Positions 40,285 through 49,841 of a stretch of DNA of 64,000 bases are shown here, piece by piece (the stretch's first letter is position 1; each line of letters begins with the position of its first letter). The position numbers and the translations under genes are program-made. The notes beneath the pieces were generated by a model. That model ran no database searches, was not told the origin of the DNA, and was given only the letters and a program-made list of their open reading frames with translations. Source of the stretch: Cyclobacteriaceae bacterium (lineage in GTDB: Bacteria > Bacteroidota > Bacteroidia > Cytophagales > Cyclobacteriaceae); the NCBI GenBank assembly GCA_003565295.1, contig PXCO01000184.1, positions 37,140-101,139 of the forward strand. Direction: 5' to 3'.

Positions 40285-41667
40285 ATGAGCAAATCTAAAA
40301 GAGATCTTCCTACTCCTCCAGCTTGGTTAGCCATGATCCCTCTAGCCGTGACTGGGATTTCACTTGGTGCTTCCGTTTTTATTTTTGAGGTAGAGCCTCA
40401 TTTTTCATTGTTCCTTGGGGCGGTTGTAGCAGGTTTCTGTGCCTACGCATGCGGGTATTCCTGGAAGGAAATTGAGGAAGGGTTCACCCACCCTATCAGT
40501 AGGACAGTTCCTTCTGTGATTATTTTACTTATAATAGGCATGTTAATGGCTGTATGGATAGCCAGTGGCATTGTCCCTGCACTTATGTATTATGGGTTTA
40601 AATTTTTTGTGGCAAAATGGTTCCTACCGCTTATTTTGATTGCTTGCTGTATCATGGCTTTGGTCACAGGAAGTTCATGGTCTACAATAGGAACACTAGG
40701 GGTTGCGGCCATTGGGGTAAGTGAGGGATTAGGTGTCCCTACTGCCATCACAGCAGGTGCAATAGTATCCGGTTCATTTTTCGGAGACAAACTTTCCCCT
40801 ATGTCCGATTCCACTAACCTCACCCCCTCCGTTTTGGGGGTAGGGCTGTATCCGCACATCAAACACATGCTTTATACCACCCTTCCCTCTTTGGTGATTT
40901 CCCTGGCAGCTTTTACGGTGATCGGTTGGGTATTGCCTGCCAATGATTCCACTGCCGATACCGAAAAATATTTGGAACATATACAGGAAAATTTTAACCT
41001 TTCCACGATAATGTTCATACCCCCACTGCTGGTGATTTTGCTAATTATAAAAAAAGTTCCTGCTATTCCAAGCCTCAGTATTGGAGTTGTCTTGGGAGGT
41101 ATAGGGTTTTTGGTGTTTCAGGAGGGCAACTTAGCATCTCTATTAGAAGCCCTACATTCAGGGTTTAAGATGGACACGGGTAAGGATGAGATGGATTCAC
41201 TTTTTTCAACCGGCGGTATGGAGAGCATGTATAATGTGATCAATCTGGCACTCATTTCACTTGCCTTTGGCGGTATCATGCATAAAACGGGAATGCTTCG
41301 AAGTATTGTACAACTTATTTCCCGGTTTGTGGAAAGTACCGGTAACCTTACCGTCACCGTCCTATCCACTGCTGTATTTGTAAATATTTTTGGAGCCAAC
41401 CAATACCTTGCAGTCATTTTGCCCGGACAGATGTTTGAGGAAACCTTTAGAAAAAAGGGATTAAAGCTAAAAAACCTAAGCCGGACCTTAGAGGCGGGTG
41501 GAACCCTCACGGCCCCGCTGATACCCTGGAATAGCAACGCCATTTTCGTATATTCCACCTTAGGGGTTTCAGCCACTAATTACTTTCCTTATGCAATTTT
41601 ATGTTGGTTAACGGGCATAGTTGTGGCAATTTATGGATATGCGAATATTACCATGGAACGGGATTAA
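40285..41667 (+). CDS. Na+/H+ antiporter NhaC family
   Basis: ITAGAIVSGSFFGDKLSPMSDSTNLTPSVLGVGLYPHIKHMLYTTLPS, GGTLTAPLIPWNSNAIFVYSTLGV; ATG at 40285 preferred over 40147. Confidence 0.92.
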   Translation: MSKSKRDLPTPPAWLAMIPLAVTGISLGASVFIFEVEPHFSLFLGAVVAGFCAYACGYSWKEIEEGFTHPISRTVPSVIILLIIGMLMAVWIASGIVPALMYYGFKFFVAKWFLPLILIACCIMALVTGSSWSTIGTLGVAAIGVSEGLGVPTAITAGAIVSGSFFGDKLSPMSDSTNLTPSVLGVGLYPHIKHMLYTTLPSLVISLAAFTVIGWVLPANDSTADTEKYLEHIQENFNLSTIMFIPPLLVILLIIKKVPAIPSLSIGVVLGGIGFLVFQEGNLASLLEALHSGFKMDTGKDEMDSLFSTGGMESMYNVINLALISLAFGGIMHKTGMLRSIVQLISRFVESTGNLTVTVLSTAVFVNIFGANQYLAVILPGQMFEETFRKKGLKLKNLSRTLEAGGTLTAPLIPWNSNAIFVYSTLGVSATNYFPYAILCWLTGIVVAIYGYANITMERD

Positions 41668-41857
41668 TCAACATAATTCTCAAGCGACAAAATCTTTGCT
41701 GCCAGGTGTCAAATTAATGTAATACAATGAATGGTTCAGTAGCCGGTAGATGATTTCTTAGTAGCTTTTAATTTGCGTATGTTTGAAAAACAATCCAAAT
41801 CCGGAGTAACTTACCTTCAGGTCCATAGGTTCAACCTACAATTGAGAAATAGATTTT

Positions 41858-42457
41858 ATGAGGATTAAAACTTTGTTGATTTTAATAGTATTTATTGGTG
41901 CCATTACCCAACTTTCTGCCCAACAAGAAACACATGATTATGAGATCACACTGGCCGGATTCACTATTGGGGAAATGCAGGCCACCAAAAGCCAGCTGGG
42001 CGATACCACGCTTTTCCGGCTGCGTAGTGAGGTGAGTTTTTGGCTGTTTGGAAGGATACACGTGGACTATACCACCGAAGTAAAGTACTTGGGAGAAAAA
42101 TTTATCTCCTCCCGTGTGGAATCCAACTCCAACCGTGGCAACTTCCTCTCCACGGTTGATTGGGATGGAAATTATTATCACATACACGCCAACTCCTATA
42201 AATATGAACATAAAGAGCGACTTTCCGAAACCATCACTTACTCTGCTGTTCGCTTGTTTTTTGAAGAACCTAAGGGTATATCCAAAATGATGGCGGAAAA
42301 CTATGGAAAGTTTGCCAGTGTTACCCCTATGGGTGATGGACAGTACCACACCTTAGTAGCAGGAAACAAAAACCGGTATTGGTATGAAAATGGCAAGATG
42401 CAGCGAGTAAGCATGCAAAGCCCTGTGAAAAACTATATCATCCAAAGAAAAGAATGA
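41858..42457 (+). CDS. DUF6134-like secreted protein
   Basis: Signal peptide; YEITLAGFTIGEMQATKSQLGDTTLFRLRSEVSFWLFGRIHVDYTTEVKYLGEKF. Confidence 0.7.
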   Translation: MRIKTLLILIVFIGAITQLSAQQETHDYEITLAGFTIGEMQATKSQLGDTTLFRLRSEVSFWLFGRIHVDYTTEVKYLGEKFISSRVESNSNRGNFLSTVDWDGNYYHIHANSYKYEHKERLSETITYSAVRLFFEEPKGISKMMAENYGKFASVTPMGDGQYHTLVAGNKNRYWYENGKMQRVSMQSPVKNYIIQRKE

Positions 42458-42460
42458 ACA

Positions 42461-43111
42461 ATGAAAAAACTTCATAGATTCCTGGAACATACGCTTCTAA
42501 AAGCAGACATGAACTATCAAAACGTAGAAGAAATCGTGGACCAGGCAAAGGAGTTTCAGTTTAAAGGAGTGTGCATTCCTCCATTTTGGGTAAAAAAAGT
42601 CAAAAGAGACCTACTTGAAGAGGACATACAGGTGGTTACGGTGATTGGGTTTCCACTGGGAAACACCAGCACAGAAGCTAAGGTAGCTGAAACCCTACAA
42701 GCCATTAAGGATGGTGCAGACGAGTTGGATGTCGTTTGGTCGCTTACTGCTTTTAAGGCTGGTATGAACTGGCCAAAAATTGAACTGGCCAAGTTATCAG
42801 GCCTATGTCATGAGCAAGAGAAAATACTTAAAGTGATCATAGAAACAGCCTACCTCAATAAGGAGGAAATCCTAAAAGCCTGTGAAATCTGCAGGGATGC
42901 GGGAGCTGATTTTGTGAAGACTTCTACAGGATTTGCTAAGGAAGGTGCAAAATTGGAGCATATTCGACTGATGAGAGAGCATCTTCCCAGTCAGGTGGGA
43001 ATTAAGGCAAGTGGAGGGATCAAAACAAAAGAGCAGGCACTGGCCTTTATAGCAGCGGGTGCAGACAGGATTGGCACTAGCAATGCAGTAGGCATTGTAA
43101 ATGAAACTTAG
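42461..43111 (+). CDS. deoC: Deoxyribose-phosphate aldolase
   Basis: LEHTLLKADM, FKGVCIPPFWV, VVTVIGFPLGNTSTEAKVAE, LKVIIETAYLNKEEI, FVKTSTGFAKEGA, GIKASGGIKTKEQA. Confidence 0.95.
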   Translation: MKKLHRFLEHTLLKADMNYQNVEEIVDQAKEFQFKGVCIPPFWVKKVKRDLLEEDIQVVTVIGFPLGNTSTEAKVAETLQAIKDGADELDVVWSLTAFKAGMNWPKIELAKLSGLCHEQEKILKVIIETAYLNKEEILKACEICRDAGADFVKTSTGFAKEGAKLEHIRLMREHLPSQVGIKASGGIKTKEQALAFIAAGADRIGTSNAVGIVNET

Positions 43112-43186
43112 TTGACTTAAATTTTTAAGGCCTTTTTTTCTCAGCGACCAGGCTTTCACCAAAAAAACCCAAACCTTATCGCATAA

Positions 43187-44221
43187 TTATGAATTTTTCT
43201 CTACCAATGCCTTTACACAATTTATCCATGTATCATTGGAATTGAGACTGGGAACCAGGTCCCATCTTTCTCCACCCCGTTCTTCAAACTCCTCCTTATA
43301 TTCTTCACCCACTTCAACCGTAGTTTCTAGGCAATCTGCCACAAATGCAGGAGAAAAGGCAAGTACCTTCTTGACCCCCTTCTTAGTAATCTCTTTGATC
43401 ACATCTTCAGTGTAGGGCTTGATCCAAGGATCATTTCCCAGTCTGGATTGAAAGCAGGTTTTTACTTTTTCCTCGGGAAGCTGAAGCTTTTCAGCAATCT
43501 GTCTGGTGGTCAGGAAACACTGGGCCCTATAACAAAACTGGTTTTTCTTCGTGTAATTGGCGCAGCAATTATCACTCAATTGGCAATATCCATCCACAGA
43601 TCCCTTTTTTATTTGTCTTTCGGGTAAACCATGGTAGGAGAATAGGAAAAGGTCATAGTCTTCCTTTTCCATCATTTCCTTGCCCAGCTCTGACCAAGCT
43701 TCCAAAAACAAGGGTTCTTCCACGAAATTGTTGATAAAGGTGATACTGGGTATGATCTGCCATTTTCTTGCTTCCTCCATTACCTTGTCTACCACCGAGC
43801 CATTTGTGGCCGATGCATATTGGGGAAAAAGCGGTAACACGATGATCTTACGCACATTGGCGTTATTTAGGGCTTTTAGCCCTTCGGAGATGCTGGGGCT
43901 TTGATAGCGCATGGCCATTTCCACTTGATATAATTTGGGGTCTAGCTTCTTTCTTAATTTATCTCGCAGATCTTCGGTATGGAAAAGTAATGGAGATCCT
44001 CTTTCTGTCCACAGCTTCCGGTATTCCTTGGCCGATTTAGGGGCGCGAAAGGGTGCAATGATAAGGTTGACCAGCATCCATCTGGGTATTGCCGGTATGT
44101 CGATTACCCTTCCGTCCATCAAAAATTCCCTGAGATATTTTCTTACATCCCCTGTATCGGTACTATCAGGCGTACCCAGGTTTACTAAGAGCACGCCTAT
44201 TTTGGCTTTATTTTTATTCAT
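43187..44221 (-). CDS. hemH: Ferrochelatase
   Basis: KIGVLLVNLGTPDSTDTGDVRKYLREFLMDGRVIDIP, FSYHGLPERQIKKG, SRLGNDPWIKPYTE, FSPAFVADCLETTVEVGEEY. Start at 44221 preferred over 44365. Confidence 0.95.
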   Translation of the reverse strand: MNKNKAKIGVLLVNLGTPDSTDTGDVRKYLREFLMDGRVIDIPAIPRWMLVNLIIAPFRAPKSAKEYRKLWTERGSPLLFHTEDLRDKLRKKLDPKLYQVEMAMRYQSPSISEGLKALNNANVRKIIVLPLFPQYASATNGSVVDKVMEEARKWQIIPSITFINNFVEEPLFLEAWSELGKEMMEKEDYDLFLFSYHGLPERQIKKGSVDGYCQLSDNCCANYTKKNQFCYRAQCFLTTRQIAEKLQLPEEKVKTCFQSRLGNDPWIKPYTEDVIKEITKKGVKKVLAFSPAFVADCLETTVEVGEEYKEEFEERGGERWDLVPSLNSNDTWINCVKALVEKNS

Positions 44222-44476
44222 GAAATTCCAGTTATGGCCATTTTCTACTGATAACCAAAGGTAATAAGCTTTGGTTATCCAGAATAGCCTTCGAGGAAAA
44301 TATAATGTTGGTTTATACTGATATTTGATGCCTCCCATCTTTTCATTTCTGGGAAAATCTCCCATATCTACTCAGATGAGTTGAAATAGAAAACTTGAAA
44401 GAGGGTTTCGGCTTTGGGATAGCCTGGGTAAAGTCCGCTTCTAAAATGTCGTTGCTCTTTGTCGCTCAAAGTGCTT

Positions 44477-44745
44477 CTAAAGTATAAGCCTGTGATTTCG
44501 TGGCTTGGGTTTCTCAGGGCAAAGACTGCTGTCCACGCACACCATCATGGGGTGGGTGGCATAGTGCCCCAGTGAGCAGGGCAGCTCATGGGCGTCCAGG
44601 ATGTCCTGTACCGCCATCAGGTCGGGGTGGCCGGCCACATGGTTGGCCAGGAGTTGGTTTAAGGGATAGCCGCTGGCACTGAGGTTGTTCAGGTAGCTCT
44701 CCAGATGGTTGGACACCAGGGTGCTGTCGGAGGGGGAGAGCCCGA
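44477..44745 (-). pseudogene. GC-rich ORF fragment, unidentified gene remnant
   Basis: Minus frame ...YGIGLSPSDSTLVSNHLESYLNNLSASGYPLNQLLANHVAGHPDLMAVQDILDAHELPCSLGHYATHPMMVCVDSSLCPEKPKPRNHRLIL*; abrupt boundary to AT-rich sequence. Confidence 0.4.
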
Positions 44746-44891
44746 TTCCATATATAGTTTAAAAAAAAACACTATATTTTTGATTAAAATAGATTTATCC
44801 GAGAAATTAAAATATAAAAGAAACGCTGTTTCCAATTGAATGAATTAAATTTAAAAGTATTGGAAATGGAAATCACCTAACCAACAGAGAA

Positions 44892-46097
44892 ATGCAAAAA
44901 TTAGGTTTATGTTGGTTGGAGCTCACTTGGGAAAAAGTACCATATCATACTCATTTGACTAGGATATATGAATTCTGGAATTGGAAATATTTAGTGTTTT
45001 CAGTAATAATGTATATGTCCTTTTCTTGCCAAAAGAGGAGTACTGAACAAGATGGTCAGCTCATTGGGTATGTCGTAGATACAGTCCTCATAAACTCAAA
45101 AGAGCGGATCTTGGATGTGGGGGGGTATATGCAAGCATCCGACCTGGATGATGATGGAAGATCCTTTTTCCTGTATAATCACCATGATCATTCCGTTGAC
45201 GAAATCAACCTCGATCGGAAAGAGTTTGTGAAAACCTATCCCCTGGATGCTGAAGGACCCAATGGGGTAGGACAGAATATTTTTGGATTGCAGTGTTTGG
45301 AGGAAAATCTACTTTTTCTAAAATCACAATTTATCTCGTCAGTAATCGATAAAAGCGGGCGGGTAGTTCAAAAGTTCAATTGGCTTACTGCAAAGGATTC
45401 TTTAGGAGAGCAATTTGTTGAAGAACCGCCGATTTCGGAAGTAGTAGTAGACACCAAAAATTGGACGGTGATGGGAACCAATATTGACGTCCTGAATTCG
45501 ACAGCTTTTTTGGGTGTTCTTTCAGTTGAGGAGAAATTGGGAAAAAATATCGAAGTACATGCCGAGAATTCGTTTTCTAATTATTTCCTGCAGTTTCCCT
45601 ACAATTACCGACCCCCATGGGTATTTCTTGGGGCTTACGAGAACTACGTCTACCTAAGCCACGAATATTCCAACGAAATTTCCCTATTTAATCCAGGGGG
45701 TGAACTTGTGAAAATTATCCAGTATCAACCGAAATTAACACCTAGCCGGGCAATAGCACCGGAGGTTTTGATCAGCACCCGGGAAAAAGTCCGACGCGAA
45801 AGTCGGAAGCTTATGGAACAAGTCCGTTTTGAAGCCCCTGTCTGGGACTACGTAACCCGGCGCTATTTCCGATTGTCCTCAAAACGGATCTTTGAGGACG
45901 GACCAGAGGATGAAATCTTACCGATCAAAAGGATTCATATATTTTTGTCGGTGTTCGATGCAGAGTTCAACCTCGTTTCGGAGGTTGAACTTAAGGAGTT
46001 ATTTTCCGAGAATTTTAAGTATTTTGCAAAAGACGGGAAGCTTTGGGTATGTCTGAATTTCTCGGATGAACTTGGCTTTCTTGTTTTTGATCTATAA
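44892..46097 (+). CDS. DUF4221-like lipoprotein (beta-propeller-like)
   Basis: MYMSFSCQKRS lipobox (true start probably ~45009); long beta-rich protein resembling the DUF4221 family by eye. Confidence 0.65.
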   Translation: MQKLGLCWLELTWEKVPYHTHLTRIYEFWNWKYLVFSVIMYMSFSCQKRSTEQDGQLIGYVVDTVLINSKERILDVGGYMQASDLDDDGRSFFLYNHHDHSVDEINLDRKEFVKTYPLDAEGPNGVGQNIFGLQCLEENLLFLKSQFISSVIDKSGRVVQKFNWLTAKDSLGEQFVEEPPISEVVVDTKNWTVMGTNIDVLNSTAFLGVLSVEEKLGKNIEVHAENSFSNYFLQFPYNYRPPWVFLGAYENYVYLSHEYSNEISLFNPGGELVKIIQYQPKLTPSRAIAPEVLISTREKVRRESRKLMEQVRFEAPVWDYVTRRYFRLSSKRIFEDGPEDEILPIKRIHIFLSVFDAEFNLVSEVELKELFSENFKYFAKDGKLWVCLNFSDELGFLVFDL

Positions 46098-46207
46098 GTC
46101 TAATTGAATGGTAGATTTTTTCCTCTTTATCTTTTCCAACAAAACGCAATTCAAACCCAGAAAGGATTATTAAATATCACTTTTGATTCTATTCTGTCTG
46201 ATCTATC

Positions 46208-46600
46208 CTATTCAAGAATTGATAATCCCGGAATCCTTCGGAAATGATCCGTGTTTTTTGTGGCAATTTTCAAACCATTATTTTTGGCAGTTGCCCCAAT
46301 CAATAAATCGGGAATGGCTATCATCATGTTGTTTAGTTTTAAGTTCTTCTGAATGCTGACCGCTTCTTTTGCACATTGGCTATTAAACTCCAATAACCTC
46401 ATATTACCGAAGAGTAGATCCCAAAACCCCTTCTGGTCATGAGTGGCACCTATATATACTTCATATTCGGTGATGACTGAAACAGCAAAAAGGTATTTCT
46501 TTGTTTGAAATAATTGAAAAAATTCTGAATTTCTTTTATTCTTTTTTCTGAAATAATCAATTAGGATAGAAGTATCCAACAATATTACCTCTCCCGCCAT
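46208..46600 (-). CDS. PIN domain ribonuclease toxin, VapC-type
   Basis: VILLDTSILIDYFRKK, VITEYEVYIGA, IAIPDLLIGATAKNNGLKIATKNTDHFRRIPGL. Confidence 0.9.
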   Translation of the reverse strand: MAGEVILLDTSILIDYFRKKNKRNSEFFQLFQTKKYLFAVSVITEYEVYIGATHDQKGFWDLLFGNMRLLEFNSQCAKEAVSIQKNLKLNNMMIAIPDLLIGATAKNNGLKIATKNTDHFRRIPGLSILE

Positions 46601-46818
46601 TGGCTAAATTTTTTTCTGTTATTTTCAAACTCTCTGTATTTTTCATCGCTCATCACCGGCCCATCGGCGATTATGCTTTCTAGTTCATCAGAGGTATCAA
46701 CTTGTTTTTCAAGTGAAATTTTTTCAATTTCTGCTTTCAATTTAATTACTTCGTCTACAGGTAATTGATTGATGATAGCGATCAGCTGCTCATATCCTAT
46801 GTTCAATTTGATTTCCAT
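46585..46818 (-). CDS. Cognate antitoxin of the PIN toxin
   Basis: 77 aa, MEIKLNIGYEQLIAIINQLPVDEVIKLKAEIEK...; overlaps the toxin start by 16 bp. Confidence 0.8.
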   Translation of the reverse strand: MEIKLNIGYEQLIAIINQLPVDEVIKLKAEIEKISLEKQVDTSDELESIIADGPVMSDEKYREFENNRKKFSQWRER

Positions 46819-46986
46819 TTTTTTAACGTTGAATCACCTTTCATTGTCTGAATGAACGTATTTTATTATTGAAGGGGTACTTAATTTGCTTCGTTTGTTT
46901 GGTCGAATATACGTTAAAAAGTTAACTGTTACAATGTGAGAAAACCCGTAACTTTTGAGGATATCAGCAATTTGCTTTATTAATAA

Positions 46987-47559
46987 ATGCCGAACAACAA
47001 CGGTTTGGATTGCTCTGACGAATTGATCCCTTTAAATCCTTCGGTTCCTACAGAACCTGATGGCGTAGTAAATAACCCAGCTTACAGAAGTATTTTTACT
47101 CAATTGGGAGGCCTGATTATCACACAGAAAAACATCCTTTGATGCCATTTTGTCCTATATCGCCGTAGCTCCATGGGCACTTATGCCATTGCTGGCCTAT
47201 TTGCAGATAACGCAGCTTATAGAGGCCTTATTCACCAACGGTGATTTCCTGATCATCACCTTCTTTTTTTTCCGGAACATGATCGAAGTAGAAAGGACCT
47301 GGAAACCTTGGATTTGATACAGACCAAAGATGAGGATGAGATATTTATCATCCGATGTGAGAAATTGGGGCTCACCAAAAGGGGAATCGAGATCTGTAAA
47401 CTAGTAAGGGACGGCCGGGTCTACAAAGAGATCGGCGAGACCCTGTTTATCTCAGAAAGGACCGTAAACAAGCACATGCAGAACATCTTCAAAAAAGCAA
47501 AGAGCAACAATAAGTTTGACCTGCTGAACAAAATCACTAGGGGGGCGAGGTCGGCGTGA
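46987..47559 (+). pseudogene. Frameshifted remnant of a membrane-anchored LuxR-type regulator
   Basis: One frame: DAILSYIAVAPWALMPLLAYLQITQLIEALFTNGDFLIITFFFFRNMIEVERTWKPWI*; after a T8 run another frame continues PEHDRSRKDLETLDLIQTKDEDEIFIIRCEKLGLTKRGIEICKLVRDGRVYKEIGETLFISERTVNKHMQNIFKKAKSNNKFDLLNKIT (LuxR-type HTH). Confidence 0.7.
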
Positions 47560-47821
47560 AAGGTAACTCACGCAGTAGTTTTCTCTTCCTCCTAGCCGGC
47601 AAAACAGTCTTAAGTCTCCAACAGAATCAAATTTTTCCTTTGCATCTTCTGTTTACTGTTTAAATGGTTGAAAATAAAATCGCAATCATAGGCAAATAAA
47701 CCAAAATTTAAATCTATTTTCGTGATGTTTAGCAAGGGGTAAGTTGTTAGGATTTTTCACCGCATCTACCTGTGCAAAAAACGGTTACGGGCATAGTTTT
47801 TTAAAATTGTTTTGTGATATT

Positions 47822-49693
47822 ATGAATGCTAAGCAGCTATTTTTCCTAGCCGTACTAGCTGTAATTGGGATACACGGGTGTGTTTTTCAGCCTCATGAGG
47901 AATTTGTAAAAACCATAACTCCTCCCGAAGCAATTACGGTCACATTAGAATTAAACAGCCCAGTTTTTAATCATCCCTATTATCTGATTGAACGCACCAA
48001 TTTCCATATAAAGCTTCAAGACACTGGCTACCCCTTAATCGCAAGTGAAGTGGTTGTGGGTGGTTCGTTAATTCAATCCCAAGTGGAAAACAATAGGGAT
48101 TTGTATTTTTTATTGGACCCCTATCAACATCGAGTCGGCAACCATACCGTTTCAATAAGGTGTTATTTAGATACGAAGTCGGGTAGTTTGGCCAACATTG
48201 TGGGGATGGAGAATTACGTTGTTGACCAGTCCTTTGAAATTCGGATAGATTCCACTCCGCCTGTTTTTGATTCATTTCAGGCTGAAATTGAGAACGGTTA
48301 TCTAACCTTTAATTGGAAGAATCAGTCAAACCTTCAAAACTTTGTCTATACCATTCAGAGAAAAAATCATCCCTATTTACCTATTCCCGACACGGTAATT
48401 TTTGACCCCAAGATAAATCGGTTTATTGACTATGGCTTTATAGGTGGAAATTTAGACTACAAGATAATTGCAAAAGGGTTTGGTTTTGAAACAGTGCTGG
48501 GAGAGGGTTCAATTTATCATAAAGCCGCTGATTTTACCATCACCCGTGAACCGGCCGGGCAAACTAGGTTGTCATGGACAAACAGGCAATTTGCGGGAGC
48601 AAACCAGGAGTTGCACATTAAGCCCCAGTATTATTTTAGTGGGGAAATAAAGGTGCCATTTACCTCTTCCGGACAAGTTGAACTTGGTTATTACCATTTT
48701 GCTCAGCTATTAATGCTCAATGTGGAGTTTTACAGCCTCAACAACAATAGCAGGAAACATGTTGAACTCGTTGAATACATTCCCATACCATCCCTTAAAC
48801 CTTTCACTTTCTTCAGACTTCTTGGTAAATCCAACAAATTATTGATAGGAAACGCGGAAATGCTGTATCGGTATAACTTGGAGGAAACCATACATGTGGA
48901 GGATAGTCTTAGGTTTTCGGATTTGGGATTAACATGGACAAATAATGCAGCAGTCGTATGTCCCGATGAATCCAGAATTTATATTTCTGGAAAATGGGAG
49001 AATATTCACGAAAGCAAATTTTTAAGTTTGGACCCCCATAATTTTGACGACATTCAACCCCAAGTGATGAATAGCATATTAAGTTCGATTAATTTTCCCA
49101 TTGGGGATAGTTATCCTTTGGTGCTGGAGAATGTATCCAACAATGGATTGATTACCATGGGGGTGGCAGGAAACTCATTGCTGTATGACATTTATGAAGA
49201 AAAGGTGATTTGGCATACCTCACAAAACATGAATTATCTGCCGGCTGTTTCCGCAGACGGGAAGTTTTTGACCGTAAATACATTTGAATCATGGGTTTAC
49301 GAAATTAGAGAAGGAAAGGCACATAAATATGGGAGGATAGATCCTGGATACCTGATTTTTCTTAATAACGGGACTGAAATCATGACTGCCCCACATCCTA
49401 TTAATAGATGGGGGACAGATGCCACCCACCTTACGGTATTTGATCTTTCCAATCCACCTGTAAATCCGGACTCCTACCTTACCCGTCTGAGAAGTGACGA
49501 TATGCCCAGCCTTCTTGACTTGTATGGTGTAAATTACGAACCTGTAAGTGGGTACCTTGCTTTTTCCTATAGCGATCAACTCAAACTATATAATGTTACT
49601 TCCATGAGTTTTGAAAAGACCTATCCGGGATACTTTCTTTATGTAGACAAGTACTTGTTATATAACGAAGGGTTTATTTTATGGGCTCCATGA
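47822..49693 (+). CDS. Hypothetical lipoprotein, beta-propeller-like
   Basis: MNAKQLFFLAVLAVIGIHGC lipobox; repeated beta-rich blades in the C-terminal half. ATG 47822 preferred over 47744. Confidence 0.75.
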   Translation: MNAKQLFFLAVLAVIGIHGCVFQPHEEFVKTITPPEAITVTLELNSPVFNHPYYLIERTNFHIKLQDTGYPLIASEVVVGGSLIQSQVENNRDLYFLLDPYQHRVGNHTVSIRCYLDTKSGSLANIVGMENYVVDQSFEIRIDSTPPVFDSFQAEIENGYLTFNWKNQSNLQNFVYTIQRKNHPYLPIPDTVIFDPKINRFIDYGFIGGNLDYKIIAKGFGFETVLGEGSIYHKAADFTITREPAGQTRLSWTNRQFAGANQELHIKPQYYFSGEIKVPFTSSGQVELGYYHFAQLLMLNVEFYSLNNNSRKHVELVEYIPIPSLKPFTFFRLLGKSNKLLIGNAEMLYRYNLEETIHVEDSLRFSDLGLTWTNNAAVVCPDESRIYISGKWENIHESKFLSLDPHNFDDIQPQVMNSILSSINFPIGDSYPLVLENVSNNGLITMGVAGNSLLYDIYEEKVIWHTSQNMNYLPAVSADGKFLTVNTFESWVYEIREGKAHKYGRIDPGYLIFLNNGTEIMTAPHPINRWGTDATHLTVFDLSNPPVNPDSYLTRLRSDDMPSLLDLYGVNYEPVSGYLAFSYSDQLKLYNVTSMSFEKTYPGYFLYVDKYLLYNEGFILWAP

Positions 49694-49841
49694 AATCGAG
49701 CCTTTCCATACGGCAGTCAGGGCATGACGAAAACGTCACACAGTGGGATAGCTATCGGGGAGATGCGAGATTCCCCCGAAGCAAGTTCCCCGAAACAAGT
49801 TCGGGACAGGTAATGACCGCTGAAAAACAAATTATAAACAG
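49690..49841 (+). repeat. Intergenic element copy C
   Basis: ATGAAATCGAGCCTTTCCATACGGCAGTCAGGGCATGACG...GATAGCTATCGGGGAGATGCGAGATTCCCCCGAAGCAAGTTCCCCGAAACAAGTTCGGGACAGGTAATGACCGCTGAAAAACAAATTATAAACAG|ATGAAATTA. Confidence 0.9.

Noticed and set aside
46208-46818. Novel toxin-antitoxin system
   Set aside because: The PIN-domain toxin with a small upstream overlapping antitoxin is a standard VapBC-like type II arrangement.
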